A stretch of 52,387 bases of DNA from Myxococcales bacterium (lineage in GTDB: Bacteria; Myxococcota; UBA727; VGSZ01). This document shows, piece by piece, positions 33,827 through 41,904 of the stretch. The notes beneath the pieces were generated by a model, which saw only the letters and a list, made by a program, of their open reading frames with translations, was not told the origin of the DNA and ran no database searches. A program made the translations under genes and the position numbers. The DNA lies in the NCBI GenBank assembly GCA_023248635.1, contig JAHFED010000039.1:1-52387 (forward strand), written 5' to 3'. The stretch's first letter is position 1, and the number at the start of each line of letters is the position of its first letter.

Positions 33827-34359
33827 GGTTCTTCCTCGCTCTCCTTGGTGTCCTGGCGGCGGGCTGCGCCCCGGAGCGGCTGATCGCGACCTTCACATCG
33901 CGCGTCGTTCAGCTGGAGACGTGCAAGAGCATCGCCGACGGGCCCGAAGGGTGCACGAAGGAAGAGCTCACCTCCGAGCTGCGCAACGACGTCGTCGAAG
34001 CCGACGACGACACCTTTTGGCTCTACGGCCTTCCGCGGGGTGGCGTCGCCGATCGGGCGGTGCTCGGAACGCACGACACCCAAGGAGGTTTCCTCTTCGT
34101 CGATGCCACGACCCAAAGCGATCGCAGCTCGGGTTGCGTGTTGAAAAACCGTCTCGAGCTGAGCCTGATCATCCCGGTCGACCGCATCGACGACGTCGGC
34201 ATTGATGATTGCGTGAGCCTGGTCGGCAGGCAGATCGAGACGACGACGACGACGGCAGAGTGTGATCAGACGAGCGTGCCGCCGCAGCCCCTGACGCGCA
34301 CCGTACGCCGCCGCTGGGAGCCCCTTTCTGCCACCACAACCTGCGGACAAGAGCCCTGA
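33823..34359 (+). CDS. Lipoprotein 3 of the three-gene set
   Basis: This is a 178-residue protein. The GTG start overlaps the previous stop (GTGA). The signal MRFFLALLGVLAAGC has a good lipobox (LAAGC). The mature part again has a strand and a Cys pair (LETCKSIADGPEGC) followed by charged strands (ADDDTFWLYGLP). Thr-rich TTTTTAEC near the C-terminus comes from an ACG repeat at about 34238-34255. With the two genes before it, it forms one transcript and probably one surface structure, as inferred from the layout alone. Confidence 0.75.
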   Translation: MRFFLALLGVLAAGCAPERLIATFTSRVVQLETCKSIADGPEGCTKEELTSELRNDVVEADDDTFWLYGLPRGGVADRAVLGTHDTQGGFLFVDATTQSDRSSGCVLKNRLELSLIIPVDRIDDVGIDDCVSLVGRQIETTTTTAECDQTSVPPQPLTRTVRRRWEPLSATTTCGQEP

Positions 34360-34449
34360 ACGACTGTGCGCGGATGATCCAGGGCTGAGACGGATTCGGC
34401 AGCCGCGATCTCGGTCGCTATGCTGACCCTCAGAACCGAGGAAGACGCC

Positions 34450-34932
34450 ATGCACACCCGCCTCGTCGCCGATCTCCTCTTTCGCTCCCTCCTGGGCTTC
34501 GGGACGGCCCTCGCCGTCTCTGCAGCTCTGCAAGGACAGGGCGTTTTCTTGTCCGAGCACGCGAGCGCGCGGGTCGCCGCCACGGCCTTTGGCATCTACG
34601 ACGAGTGCGACGGCAGTTTTGCGACGACGACCCAGGTCCCTCTCGAGCCGGGCCAGACCTTCTCCTGGCGCGTCGCTGTGCCCGACGGACGGCCGGTGCT
34701 CTGGCGCGAGGAGCTCATTCTCCCCGAGGCGCCCTTGCAGTGGTCGGGCGCACACTTCGTCGACATCCGCGACGACGGCAAGGTGGCGGTCACCGCCGGC
34801 GTCGACGTTCCCTACCAGGGCATCGTCGAACACGCCTGGGCCATCACGCCTGGTGATCCGGCTGGTCGTTACGAGTTGCGCCTGTGGATCGACGGCGAGC
34901 TGCACAAGGTCTTCCACTTCGACGTGAACTAA
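34450..34932 (+). CDS. Membrane-anchored or secreted small protein with a beta-rich domain
   Basis: A 160-residue protein with a hydrophobic N-terminus (LLGFGTALAVSAALQGQGVFL), which could be a signal or an anchor. The rest is beta-rich and ends with PGDPAGRYELRLWIDGELHKVF, which resembles the last strands of Ig-like accessory domains. I do not know a specific family. ATG 34450 has GAGGAA six bases upstream and is chosen over ATG 34420. It begins 90 bases after the lipoprotein set and may be read with it. Confidence 0.68.
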   Translation: MHTRLVADLLFRSLLGFGTALAVSAALQGQGVFLSEHASARVAATAFGIYDECDGSFATTTQVPLEPGQTFSWRVAVPDGRPVLWREELILPEAPLQWSGAHFVDIRDDGKVAVTAGVDVPYQGIVEHAWAITPGDPAGRYELRLWIDGELHKVFHFDVN

Positions 34933-34949
34933 CCGGCGCAGCCGTGCCC

Positions 34950-34982
34950 TCTCTGTGACTGCCCGCTTCCGCGTCGGCGGGA
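34950..34982 (-). repeat. 33-bp intergenic motif, copy 3 (inverted)
   Basis: Read on the minus strand, this is TCCCGCCGACGCGGAAGCGG and onward to GTCACAGAGA, the same motif as at 15422-15454 and 22976-23008. It stands 17 bases after the preceding gene. The rest of 34933-35097 shows nothing definite. Confidence 0.7.
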
Positions 34983-35097
34983 AGGCACCCGAAGCGACCC
35001 AAGAACACTGGGGCGAAGCAGCAAAGAGCCCGCCCAGAGTCCTGGTTGGGCGCAGGCGCTTGCCTTTCACGGCGTTCGCACGGGACAACCTGCAGCG

Positions 35098-36675
35098 ATG
35101 CATTTGACCGGTCGCCTGCAAGCTCTCCCTCTGGTTGTCGCGCTCCTCTCGTGTGCGACGACGCCGTCGACGTCGACGTCAACCGCGCCGCCGAAGAAGA
35201 AGCCGCCCGCTCTGCCGGTCAGCATCGAGCCGCGGTTGGCAGTTCCGACGGCGCTGACGCCCACGCATCCGCCCACCCTCTTGCGTGGGGCCAAGGTGAT
35301 GACGGCCGCGGGTCCCATCTTTGCGCGGGGCCATGTGTTGCTCGTCGATGGACGCATCGCCGAAGTCGGTGACGGCGACGGCACCGCCCCGGCCGGCGCC
35401 GTCGTCGTCGACGTCACCGGCAAAGTGGTGACGCCGGGGCTCATCGACACCCACAGCCACATGGGCGTCTATCCCTCCCCCAGCACGGAATCCAACGCCG
35501 ACGGCAACGAGGTCGGCTCGCCGCGCACGCCCGAGGTGTGGAGCGAGCATGGCTTCTGGCCCCAAGATGCGTCCCTGCCCCGCGCCCTGCAGAAGGGCAT
35601 CACCACCATCCAGGTGCTACCCGGCTCGGCGAACTTGATCGGCGGGCGCTCCAGCACCTTCAAGCTCGGACGCGTGGGCGATGCGTCGTCGACGTCGGCG
35701 CGGGCCTTGCGCTTCCCCGGCGCGCCCCAGGGGCTCAAGATGGCTTGTGGACAAAACCCCAAGCGCGTGTACGGAGAAAAAGGCGGTCGTCCCTCAACTC
35801 GAATGGGCAATATCTTTGCACAACGTGCCGCTTTTCAAGAGGCAACAGAATACCGACGGCGTTGGCAGAAATACCGTCGCGATCTCGCCGCGTGGCAAGA
35901 GCGGCACCCGCCCCGCTTGGACTCCTTCGCCGTGGATCCGGCACCGCACAACGACGAGAAGGACGCCGGCAAGGACGAAAAGAACGACGTCGCCGATGAT
36001 CCTCCCGATCCACCCGCCCGCGATTTGGGGCTGGAGACCTTGGCCGACGTCATCGACGGCAAGATCCTCGTGCACAATCATTGCTACCGCGCCGACGAAA
36101 TGAACCTGATGCTGGATGTGGCCAACGAGTTCGGGTTCAAGATCAGATCTTTTCACCATGCTGTCGAGGCCTACAAGCTCGCCGATCGCCTGGCCCGCGA
36201 AGGCGTCGCCGTCTCCACCTGGGTGGATTGGTGGGGCTTCAAGATGGAGTCCTACGACGGGGTGCGCGAAAACGCGGCGCTGGTGCACGCTGCTGGCGGG
36301 CGCGCGATCATGCACAGCGACTCCGACGTCGAGGTGCGTCAGCTGAATCAGGAGGCCGCCAAAGCGTGGGCGGCTGGACGTCGCATCGGGGTGTCCTTGA
36401 CGGAAAACGATGTGCTGCGCTGGGTCACCGCGAACCCAGCGTGGGCGCTTGGCGTCGATCAGCAGACCGGGACCCTCGAGGCCGGCAAGATGGGCGACGT
36501 CGTCGTCTGGAGCGGCCCGGTGTTTTCGACCTACAGCAAACCCGAGCTCGTCTACGTCGACGGCGCCCTCGCCTTCGATGCTGCGGTCGGCAAGGAGACC
36601 GACATCGACATCGGCACCACGGTGCTTCCCCTCCCCGCCCTCAAAGGTGCCAGCCCAAAAGCGGTGAGCCCGTGA
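35098..36675 (+). CDS. Amidohydrolase family lipoprotein (metal site intact)
   Basis: A 525-residue protein with a lipoprotein-like signal (LPLVVALLSC). The amidohydrolase fold starts at about residue 62 (LLRGAKVMTAAG). Metal and active-site residues are seen in LIDTHSHMG (HxH), KILVHNHCYRADE, SFHHAVEAYK and IMHSDSDV (Asp). Between the fold's halves there is a charged insertion of about 30 residues rich in Asp and Lys (residues 283-310). Substrates for this periplasmic branch are not settled; a cyclic amide or dipeptide is usual. The stop overlaps the second amidohydrolase (GTGA), and the two probably work as a pair. Confidence 0.85.
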   Translation: MHLTGRLQALPLVVALLSCATTPSTSTSTAPPKKKPPALPVSIEPRLAVPTALTPTHPPTLLRGAKVMTAAGPIFARGHVLLVDGRIAEVGDGDGTAPAGAVVVDVTGKVVTPGLIDTHSHMGVYPSPSTESNADGNEVGSPRTPEVWSEHGFWPQDASLPRALQKGITTIQVLPGSANLIGGRSSTFKLGRVGDASSTSARALRFPGAPQGLKMACGQNPKRVYGEKGGRPSTRMGNIFAQRAAFQEATEYRRRWQKYRRDLAAWQERHPPRLDSFAVDPAPHNDEKDAGKDEKNDVADDPPDPPARDLGLETLADVIDGKILVHNHCYRADEMNLMLDVANEFGFKIRSFHHAVEAYKLADRLAREGVAVSTWVDWWGFKMESYDGVRENAALVHAAGGRAIMHSDSDVEVRQLNQEAAKAWAAGRRIGVSLTENDVLRWVTANPAWALGVDQQTGTLEAGKMGDVVVWSGPVFSTYSKPELVYVDGALAFDAAVGKETDIDIGTTVLPLPALKGASPKAVSP

Positions 36676-38105
36676 TCGCTCTGTCCCTGCTCGCCTGTAT
36701 CATCAGCGCCCCGGTGGCCGTCGTCGACGTCGCTGTCGAGGTCGGCGACGGCACTCGCCTCGAGCGGGCCACGGTCATCTTCGACGGTCCAGCGATCACG
36801 GCAGTCGGCGTCGACCTTGCTGTGCCCGTCGGAGCCCGGCGCATCGAAGGCCAGGGCAAGGTGCTCTCGCCGGGGCTGGTGGCCGCCGGCAGCCAGCTTG
36901 GGCTCTTCGAGATCGGGCTCGAAGCCAGCGCCGTCGACGACGCCATGAACGGAGCAGCGACGCCGGGCTTTCGCGCGGGCGACGGCTTCAATCCGCTCTC
37001 GCCCCACATTGCCGTCGATCGCGAAGAGGGCGTGACTTCGGTGGTGCTCTCTCCCGGCGGGGCCAAGTTGCTCTCGGGTCAAGCCTTCGTCGTCGAGCTC
37101 GGCTCGCGCTTGGATTCCCTGCCCGACCTGAACAAGCCGGTGGCCGTCTTTGGCGCTTTCGACGGCTACGTCGCCGAGAGCTTTGGCGGTTCTCGGGGTT
37201 CGCTGTTGCTGGCGCTGCGTGAGATCTTCGAGGACGTCCGCTTCTACAAAGCCAACAAGGCGGCCTTCGACAAGGGCGCATCACGAGCACTGGCCTTGTC
37301 GCCAACCCACTTGCGCGCGCTCTTTCCCGTCGTCGACGGCAAGGTGCCGCTGGTGGTGAAGGTCGATCGCGCCGCCGACATCCGCGCGCTGCTCGCCTTC
37401 GCCAAAGAGCAGAAGCTGAAGCTCGTCGTCGAAGGCGGCGTCGAAGCCTGGTTGGTCGGCGCCGAGCTGCGAGCCGCGGGGGTGCCGGTGATCGTGCACC
37501 CCTCTCAAAGTGGCGTGAAGAGCTTCGATGCACTGCACGCCCGCGACGACCTGGCCGCTGTGCTGCATTCCCAGGGCGTCGTCGTCGTCATTTCCTCGTG
37601 GGACTCCCAAAACGGGACCAGCCGTGTGCGCCAAGAGGCGGGCATCGCCGTGCAGAATGGCCTGCCCCACGCCGTCGCCGTCGCCGCCATCACCTCGGGA
37701 CCGGCGGCCTTGTTCGGTGGCGCCAGAGGCTCGAGCGTCGTGCAGAAGGGCGGGCGATCATCGCTGGTGCTGTGGTCGGGCGATCCCCTCGAGGCGCTGA
37801 CCTTGGCGGAGCAAATCTGGGTCGGCGGCGTCGAGATCACGGCGCCTTCGCGCGAGCGCTTGCTGGCCGAGAAGTACCGACCCAAGACGTTTCAGATGCC
37901 GAAGTCGAACACTCCGGTGATGGTGAATGCGGGCGCGAAGAAGAGAGCAGATGGCGCTTTCTTTTTGCACTTTGAGGCGATATCTGTGCTGAGGAATTCG
38001 TCGCCGAAATTGCGGTTCTCGGAGGGCCGCTGTTCCAGTCCACTGGGACCAAAGGCCTTGGCGCCGTCGGTGCACAAGCCTTCACCGTCGCCGAAGTCGG
38101 TGTAG
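36672..38105 (+). CDS. Second amidohydrolase-like protein (no HxH motif), stop overrun into the convergent gene
   Basis: A 477-residue protein with a short hydrophobic N-terminus (VIALSLLACII). It keeps the outer beta domain of amidohydrolases (GDGTRLERATVIFDG, GKVLSPGLVAAGSQLGL), but the HxH site is replaced by AGS. The barrel follows, with VVVVISSWDSQNG and GIAVQNGLPHAVAVAAI. The usual end, like LLAEKYRPKTF, comes at about 37893. Reading continues another 70 residues to 38105 because no stop is met, and this part is antisense to the barrel protein gene at 37892-38665. It may be a non-catalytic partner of the preceding enzyme. The extended tail is most likely not functional. Confidence 0.8.
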   Translation: MIALSLLACIISAPVAVVDVAVEVGDGTRLERATVIFDGPAITAVGVDLAVPVGARRIEGQGKVLSPGLVAAGSQLGLFEIGLEASAVDDAMNGAATPGFRAGDGFNPLSPHIAVDREEGVTSVVLSPGGAKLLSGQAFVVELGSRLDSLPDLNKPVAVFGAFDGYVAESFGGSRGSLLLALREIFEDVRFYKANKAAFDKGASRALALSPTHLRALFPVVDGKVPLVVKVDRAADIRALLAFAKEQKLKLVVEGGVEAWLVGAELRAAGVPVIVHPSQSGVKSFDALHARDDLAAVLHSQGVVVVISSWDSQNGTSRVRQEAGIAVQNGLPHAVAVAAITSGPAALFGGARGSSVVQKGGRSSLVLWSGDPLEALTLAEQIWVGGVEITAPSRERLLAEKYRPKTFQMPKSNTPVMVNAGAKKRADGAFFLHFEAISVLRNSSPKLRFSEGRCSSPLGPKALAPSVHKPSPSPKSV

Positions 38106-38665
38106 CGGAAGGGCTGGTAGTTGGCGTAGCGGAAGGGAAATTCGAGGCCGAGCGCGAAATTCGGCGTTACGTAGTACTTCAGGTCGAATCCCCACTGAAA
38201 ATAAGATCCTTGATATGCATAATCTTCGCCGATAATCGTATAGCCGCCGCCGACAGAGATGCCGAGGTCGAAGGGGCGGTCCTTCCACGGACCCGCGGGG
38301 GTCGCCGACATCTGCGGCAGCTCGAGGTCCGCGGGGAGCACGTAGGTCAGGACCTCGAGGGGCGTGATGCGAAAGACGCCGCCGGCGTAGCCGCCGCCAC
38401 CCGGATCGGCGCCGACGCCCCAAAAGTGGCCAGCGAATTGGGCTTCGGCGCCGGCCCAACCAAAGAGGTTCACGCCCAGCTTCAGCCCCGGCGAAAAGCT
38501 CGACTCGCCGAACTTGCCGGTGCCGTCGTCGTTGTTCTCGACGATCACGTCATCGGTGACAAAGAGGCCGTAGGCTGGGGCGAGCTCGAAATAGAGCCCG
38601 CCATGTCGAGCGGCGGCAGGCGTGGCGAAAGCGAAGACGACCAGGGCAAGGGCGAGGGCGCGCAT
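37892..38665 (-). CDS. Outer membrane beta-barrel protein
   Basis: A 257-residue protein with a signal peptide (MRALALALVVFAFATPAAA) and alternating strands, for example GGLYFELAPAYGLFV, LGVNLFGWAGAEAQF, DLGISVGGGYTIIG, FQWGFDLKYYVTPNFALGLEF and finally FTITGVFDFGI, which ends on a membrane-type strand. The family resembles other OMP-b-barrel (porin-like) proteins of myxobacteria. It overlaps the tail of the amidohydrolase-like frame by 214 bases on the other strand. Its ATG is 118 bases from the mnmE start, with which it is divergent. Function unknown. Confidence 0.78.
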   Translation of the reverse strand: MRALALALVVFAFATPAAARHGGLYFELAPAYGLFVTDDVIVENNDDGTGKFGESSFSPGLKLGVNLFGWAGAEAQFAGHFWGVGADPGGGGYAGGVFRITPLEVLTYVLPADLELPQMSATPAGPWKDRPFDLGISVGGGYTIIGEDYAYQGSYFQWGFDLKYYVTPNFALGLEFPFRYANYQPFRYTDFGDGEGLCTDGAKAFGPSGLEQRPSENRNFGDEFLSTDIASKCKKKAPSALFFAPAFTITGVFDFGI

Positions 38666-38783
38666 GCAGAGGCTTCTGCCCGGACCTCGACAGCGACGCA
38701 ATCCGAGTTGGGATGCGCCGGACGAAGGTAGCTTGGGCCCTGACCTCCGAGATCTGCCGCCCAGCGCAGGAGCTGACGAGAAC

Positions 38784-40127
38784 TTGAGCGTGTTCGACCT
38801 TCACCAAAGAGACACCATCTGCGCCCTGGCCACCCCGCGCGGTCGCAGCGCCATCGCTGTGGTGCGGCTGTCTGGACCCCGGGCCTTCGCCTGGCGAGAC
38901 CTGATCTTTCGACGACGACGGATCGCGGCATGTCCCGCCTTCGTGGCGCTGCGGGGTGACGTCGTCGACGCGGACGATCGGGTGGTCGACGACGCCGTGT
39001 GCACCTCTTTCCCGGGGCCCCGCAGCTACAGCGGCGAAGACCTCGTCGAGCTTTCCCTGCACGGCTCGCCCCTCGTCGTCGATCTGGTGATGAAGCGCTT
39101 GCTCGAGCTGGGAGCGCGCCCGGCCGAACCCGGCGAGCTCACGCTGCGGGCGGTGTTGAACCAGCGCATCGATCTGGCCAGCGCCGAGGCCGTCGACGTC
39201 GTCGTTGCCAGCAAGACCGCCGCAGCCTTGTTCGCCGCCCAGCGCGCCTTGCGCGGAGGATTGGCCGACGCCGTCGCGCCGATCCGCGCGATCTTCGTCG
39301 ACGCCCTGGCCGAGCTCGAAGCCCGCCTCGATTTTCCCGACGACGAGCTCGGCCTGGCTTCGCGGGATGCTCTGCGTGCCCAGCTCGGCGCTGCTGCGGC
39401 TGGTCTCGACGACGTCCTGCAGGGGGCACAGCGCGGACGACGCCTGTCCGAAGGTGCGCGTGTGCTGCTCTATGGGGCGCCCAACGCTGGCAAGTCCACG
39501 CTGCTGAACGCCCTGGTCGGACACGAGCGCGCCCTCGTGCACGACGAGCCGGGCACCACCCGCGACGTCCTCGAAGCCGAAGCGGAGATCGAAGGCGTGG
39601 CCGTCGTCGTCGTCGACGTCGCCGGGATCCGCGATCCCCTGACAGGCGACCTGCATCCGGTGGAACGCGCGGGCATCGCTCGGGCCCTGAGCGAGGTGAA
39701 AAAGGCCGACGTCGTTGTCGTCGTCACCCCTGCTGGTACGACCCCCTTTCCGCCACCCCTCGCTGCCTGCGTGCTCCCCGTGTGCAGCAAGATCGATCTG
39801 GTCGAGCCGCTGCCGGCATCCACGCTTGGCGTGTCGGCGCTCAGCGGGGCGGGGCTGCCCGAGCTGCGCGCCGCCATCGCCCGCGCCTTGGGCGCGGCCT
39901 GCGTCGACGACGACGAAAGCCTGGTGCAGACCGCCCGCCAAGAGCACACCCTGCGCGAATGCCGGGGCGCCGTCGAGGAAGCCAGCAGATCCCTGAAGGA
40001 CGCGCCCGATGAGGTGGTGTGCAGCGAGCTGCGGCGGGCCGCCCGCTGTCTGGACCGTCTGCTCGGCAAAGACGTGTCCGCCGACGTGCTCGAGCTCGTC
40101 TTCACGCGCTTCTGCATCGGCAAGTAG
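38784..40127 (+). CDS. mnmE: tRNA uridine-5-carboxymethylaminomethyl modification GTPase MnmE
   Basis: A 447-residue protein that, with MnmG, modifies the wobble uridine of several tRNAs. The N-terminal tetrahydrofolate domain begins DTICALATPRGRSAIAVVRLSG and has FTSFPGPRSYSGEDLVEL-like text. The G domain has GAPNAGKSTLLN (G1), GTTRDV (G2), DVAGIRD (G3, normally DTAG) and SKIDL (G4). The C-terminus ends FCIGK, the diagnostic CxGK motif. TTG 38784 or GTG 38790 is the start; neither has a good ribosome site. Unlike in many genomes it is not next to rnpA/yidD. The central part is slightly shorter than usual. Confidence 0.93.
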   Translation: MSVFDLHQRDTICALATPRGRSAIAVVRLSGPRAFAWRDLIFRRRRIAACPAFVALRGDVVDADDRVVDDAVCTSFPGPRSYSGEDLVELSLHGSPLVVDLVMKRLLELGARPAEPGELTLRAVLNQRIDLASAEAVDVVVASKTAAALFAAQRALRGGLADAVAPIRAIFVDALAELEARLDFPDDELGLASRDALRAQLGAAAAGLDDVLQGAQRGRRLSEGARVLLYGAPNAGKSTLLNALVGHERALVHDEPGTTRDVLEAEAEIEGVAVVVVDVAGIRDPLTGDLHPVERAGIARALSEVKKADVVVVVTPAGTTPFPPPLAACVLPVCSKIDLVEPLPASTLGVSALSGAGLPELRAAIARALGAACVDDDESLVQTARQEHTLRECRGAVEEASRSLKDAPDEVVCSELRRAARCLDRLLGKDVSADVLELVFTRFCIGK

Positions 40128-40270
40128 CGCTACAGCGGCGGCCACTCCGGTTGATCAAGCCCAGCGCCGGGATTTCGTGCGAGCTCGAGGAGCACCTCAG
40201 GGCCGGCCTCTCTGGCCGGACCAAGGACGCGACGAAGAGATCGCGCGAAAGACCAGGCCTGGCGCCGTAT

Positions 40271-40447
40271 CATCCCGCGTCCGCTTGATGTTCGACCGCG
40301 TTCTGAATTGGAAAGATGCGGGATGATGCGCGTGAAGCGCGCCCGCGGAACGCGGAGTTGGTGGGGCTGCACCAGACCTCCAGAAGAGCATCCCCGAGGG
40401 AGATGAACGAGACCGCTCCGCGGTCGACGTTCAGCGAGATCGGGGAT
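40271..40447. repeat. Dispersed structured element, copy 1 (177 bp)
   Basis: This stretch matches 47136-47350 over its length except for an insertion there. Left, CATCCCGCGTC pairs with GATGCGGGATG about 45 bases away. Right, an outer pair ATCCCCGA ... TCGGGGAT encloses a perfect inner hairpin GACCGC-TCC-GCGGTC. It lies in the 352-base gap between mnmE and the next gene. The part before it (40128-40270) has only a GGCCGG hairpin near 40203-40221 and no gene. Confidence 0.8.
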
Positions 40448-40479
40448 CAAACGAGGTGATCGCCGCTGTAGGATCACGC

Positions 40480-41076
40480 ATGCTCTTCGTCGTCGCCCTC
40501 GCGCTTGCTGCCGCCGCCTCCCCCTTTGACGAGGCGAAGAAAAGCGCCGTCGTCGTCGAGCGCTTGCCCTCGACTGTCGCGGCTCTGGTTGGCGTCTGCC
40601 CCGACGGCCTGCTGCCCGACGAGCTCGCCGAGTGCAAAGAGAACCTCGCGTCGGCAGCGAAGAACTGGGCGGGCAAGAAGATCTATTTGAACTTCGGCGT
40701 GGTCGACCCCGCCTTCTTGGGCTTCGTCACCAAGAGCAGCGACAAGGCCAAGCTCACCTGGGCGCCGTTGCTCGACCTCGGCAACGGTCTGGCCCTCACC
40801 GTCGGCAAGCCCGACAAGCTCTCGGACAAAGGCAACGTCGTCGTCGCCCGCCAGCCCTTCGAAGGACCCTCGGATCCCGAGCTGCTGGCCTCGGATCTCG
40901 AACGAGCGGTCAAGACCGGACAGGTCGCCGTCGAAGTCGTCGGCGTCTTTGGCAAGCCTTGGCAGCTCAAGGGGAAGGGCCAGATCGTGCGCGGTGTGCC
41001 CCTGCAACCATCGGCGGTCCGCTTCTCTCACAGCCGCAGCGGCAAGGTGCTCCTCGAGATCAACGATCTCAAGTGA
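40480..41076 (+). CDS. Secreted protein of unknown function
   Basis: This is a 198-residue protein. The signal is MLFVVALALAAAASPF. AGGA stands six bases before ATG 40480. The mature part contains a Cys pair (GVCPDGLLPDELAECK), a strand-rich middle (KIYLNFGVVDPAFLGFVT), then GNGLALTVGKPDKLSD, VAVEVVGVFGKPWQLKGKG and a final FSHSRSGKVLLEINDLK. The domain appears compact and periplasmic. I have seen similar sequences in myxobacteria but cannot name the family. Confidence 0.7.
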   Translation: MLFVVALALAAAASPFDEAKKSAVVVERLPSTVAALVGVCPDGLLPDELAECKENLASAAKNWAGKKIYLNFGVVDPAFLGFVTKSSDKAKLTWAPLLDLGNGLALTVGKPDKLSDKGNVVVARQPFEGPSDPELLASDLERAVKTGQVAVEVVGVFGKPWQLKGKGQIVRGVPLQPSAVRFSHSRSGKVLLEINDLK

Positions 41077-41323
41077 TTCGTCGTCGACGCGGTCTGAGCG
41101 GCGACGGCGCAGGCAGCGAGCAAGTACGCTGGGCCCAGGGCGCAAAGCAGGAAGCAGCTCCTGCCCGTTCTCGTCGCTGGCGAGGGCCGCTTTGTTGAAG
41201 TTCCCCTGCCCCTGCCGCTAGATTGGACAAGCAGCGTCTTGCACAGTCACGGCGTCGTGGTCTTCCCGCCCGGTCCTGTCCGCGCAGGATGCCCACGGAC
41301 CCGGGCACCGTTTCGAGGAACAC
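41077..41323. other. Intergenic region with a lone 35-bp-repeat fragment
   Basis: These 247 bases hold no gene. At 41139-41156 there is GGCGCAAAGCAGGAAGCA, the same half-unit that makes up the arrays at 46503 and 52227, but without the paired left arm. A TGGGCCCA palindrome stands just before it. The ribosome site GAGGA precedes the next ATG. Confidence 0.6.
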
Positions 41324-41893
41324 ATGGCCCAGCAGTACAAACGCCGACTGATTCCCATCGTCGATCGAGCGTTCCAGTTCAAGTACACCGGCATCATCTT
41401 GGCGGTGGCGGCGTTGACGTCGACGGTGCTCGGGCTCTTCTTGCTGAAGGCCTACAAAGAGATGAACGAGATCATCCAGATCGCCGGCATGGCGCCGGAG
41501 ATCAGCGAGAGGCTCGACGCCGACGACACCCGCCGGGTCTTCACCATCACGGTGGCGGCCCTGATCGGCGAAGTCGCCATCCTCGGCATTCTCGGCCTCA
41601 TCATCACGCACCGCGTGTGCGGCCCCATCTTCGTGATCACGCGCCACATCAACACCATGGTCGAGGGCAAGCACCCCTCGCTGCGGCCTTTGCGCCAGGG
41701 CGATGAGTTCGCGGCGATGTTTCTGTCCTTCCAACGCTTGATCGATGGCAACAAAGCCAAAGACAAAGACGACGTCGACAAACTCAAGCCCATCATCGCC
41801 GCCGTCCGGACCCTGGGGCTCGCCGACACCGACGTCGCCGTGCTGCAGGCCCTGGTCGATCAGCGGGAGGCTCGGCTCGACGAGAAGAGGTAG
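41324..41893 (+). CDS. Two-helix membrane protein with a HAMP-like domain and no output domain
   Basis: This is a 189-residue protein. Two membrane helices are clear (IILAVAALTSTVLGLFLL and TVAALIGEVAILGILGLII). After the second, a HAMP-like segment follows: THRVCGPIFVITRHINTMVEG, then HPSLRPLRQGDEFAAMFLSFQRL, with the characteristic P and DE/F positions. In receptors, HAMP passes a signal to a kinase or methyl-acceptor part. Here only a charged helix follows (DKDDVDKLKPIIAAV). A role as a scaffold or a split sensor is possible. The pseudokinase-like gene starts 11 bases downstream. The ATG has GAGGA at a good spacing. Confidence 0.78.
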   Translation: MAQQYKRRLIPIVDRAFQFKYTGIILAVAALTSTVLGLFLLKAYKEMNEIIQIAGMAPEISERLDADDTRRVFTITVAALIGEVAILGILGLIITHRVCGPIFVITRHINTMVEGKHPSLRPLRQGDEFAAMFLSFQRLIDGNKAKDKDDVDKLKPIIAAVRTLGLADTDVAVLQALVDQREARLDEKR

Positions 41894-41904
41894 TCGGCGC
41901 ACCC

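Noticed and set aside
40128-40270. Possible tRNA or small RNA after mnmE
   Set aside because: No cloverleaf could be drawn; the visible GGCCGG hairpin alone is not enough.
40271-40447. Structured element as a transposon with its own transposase
   Set aside because: No protein frame of a transposase exists in or around either copy; only a non-autonomous element is possible.
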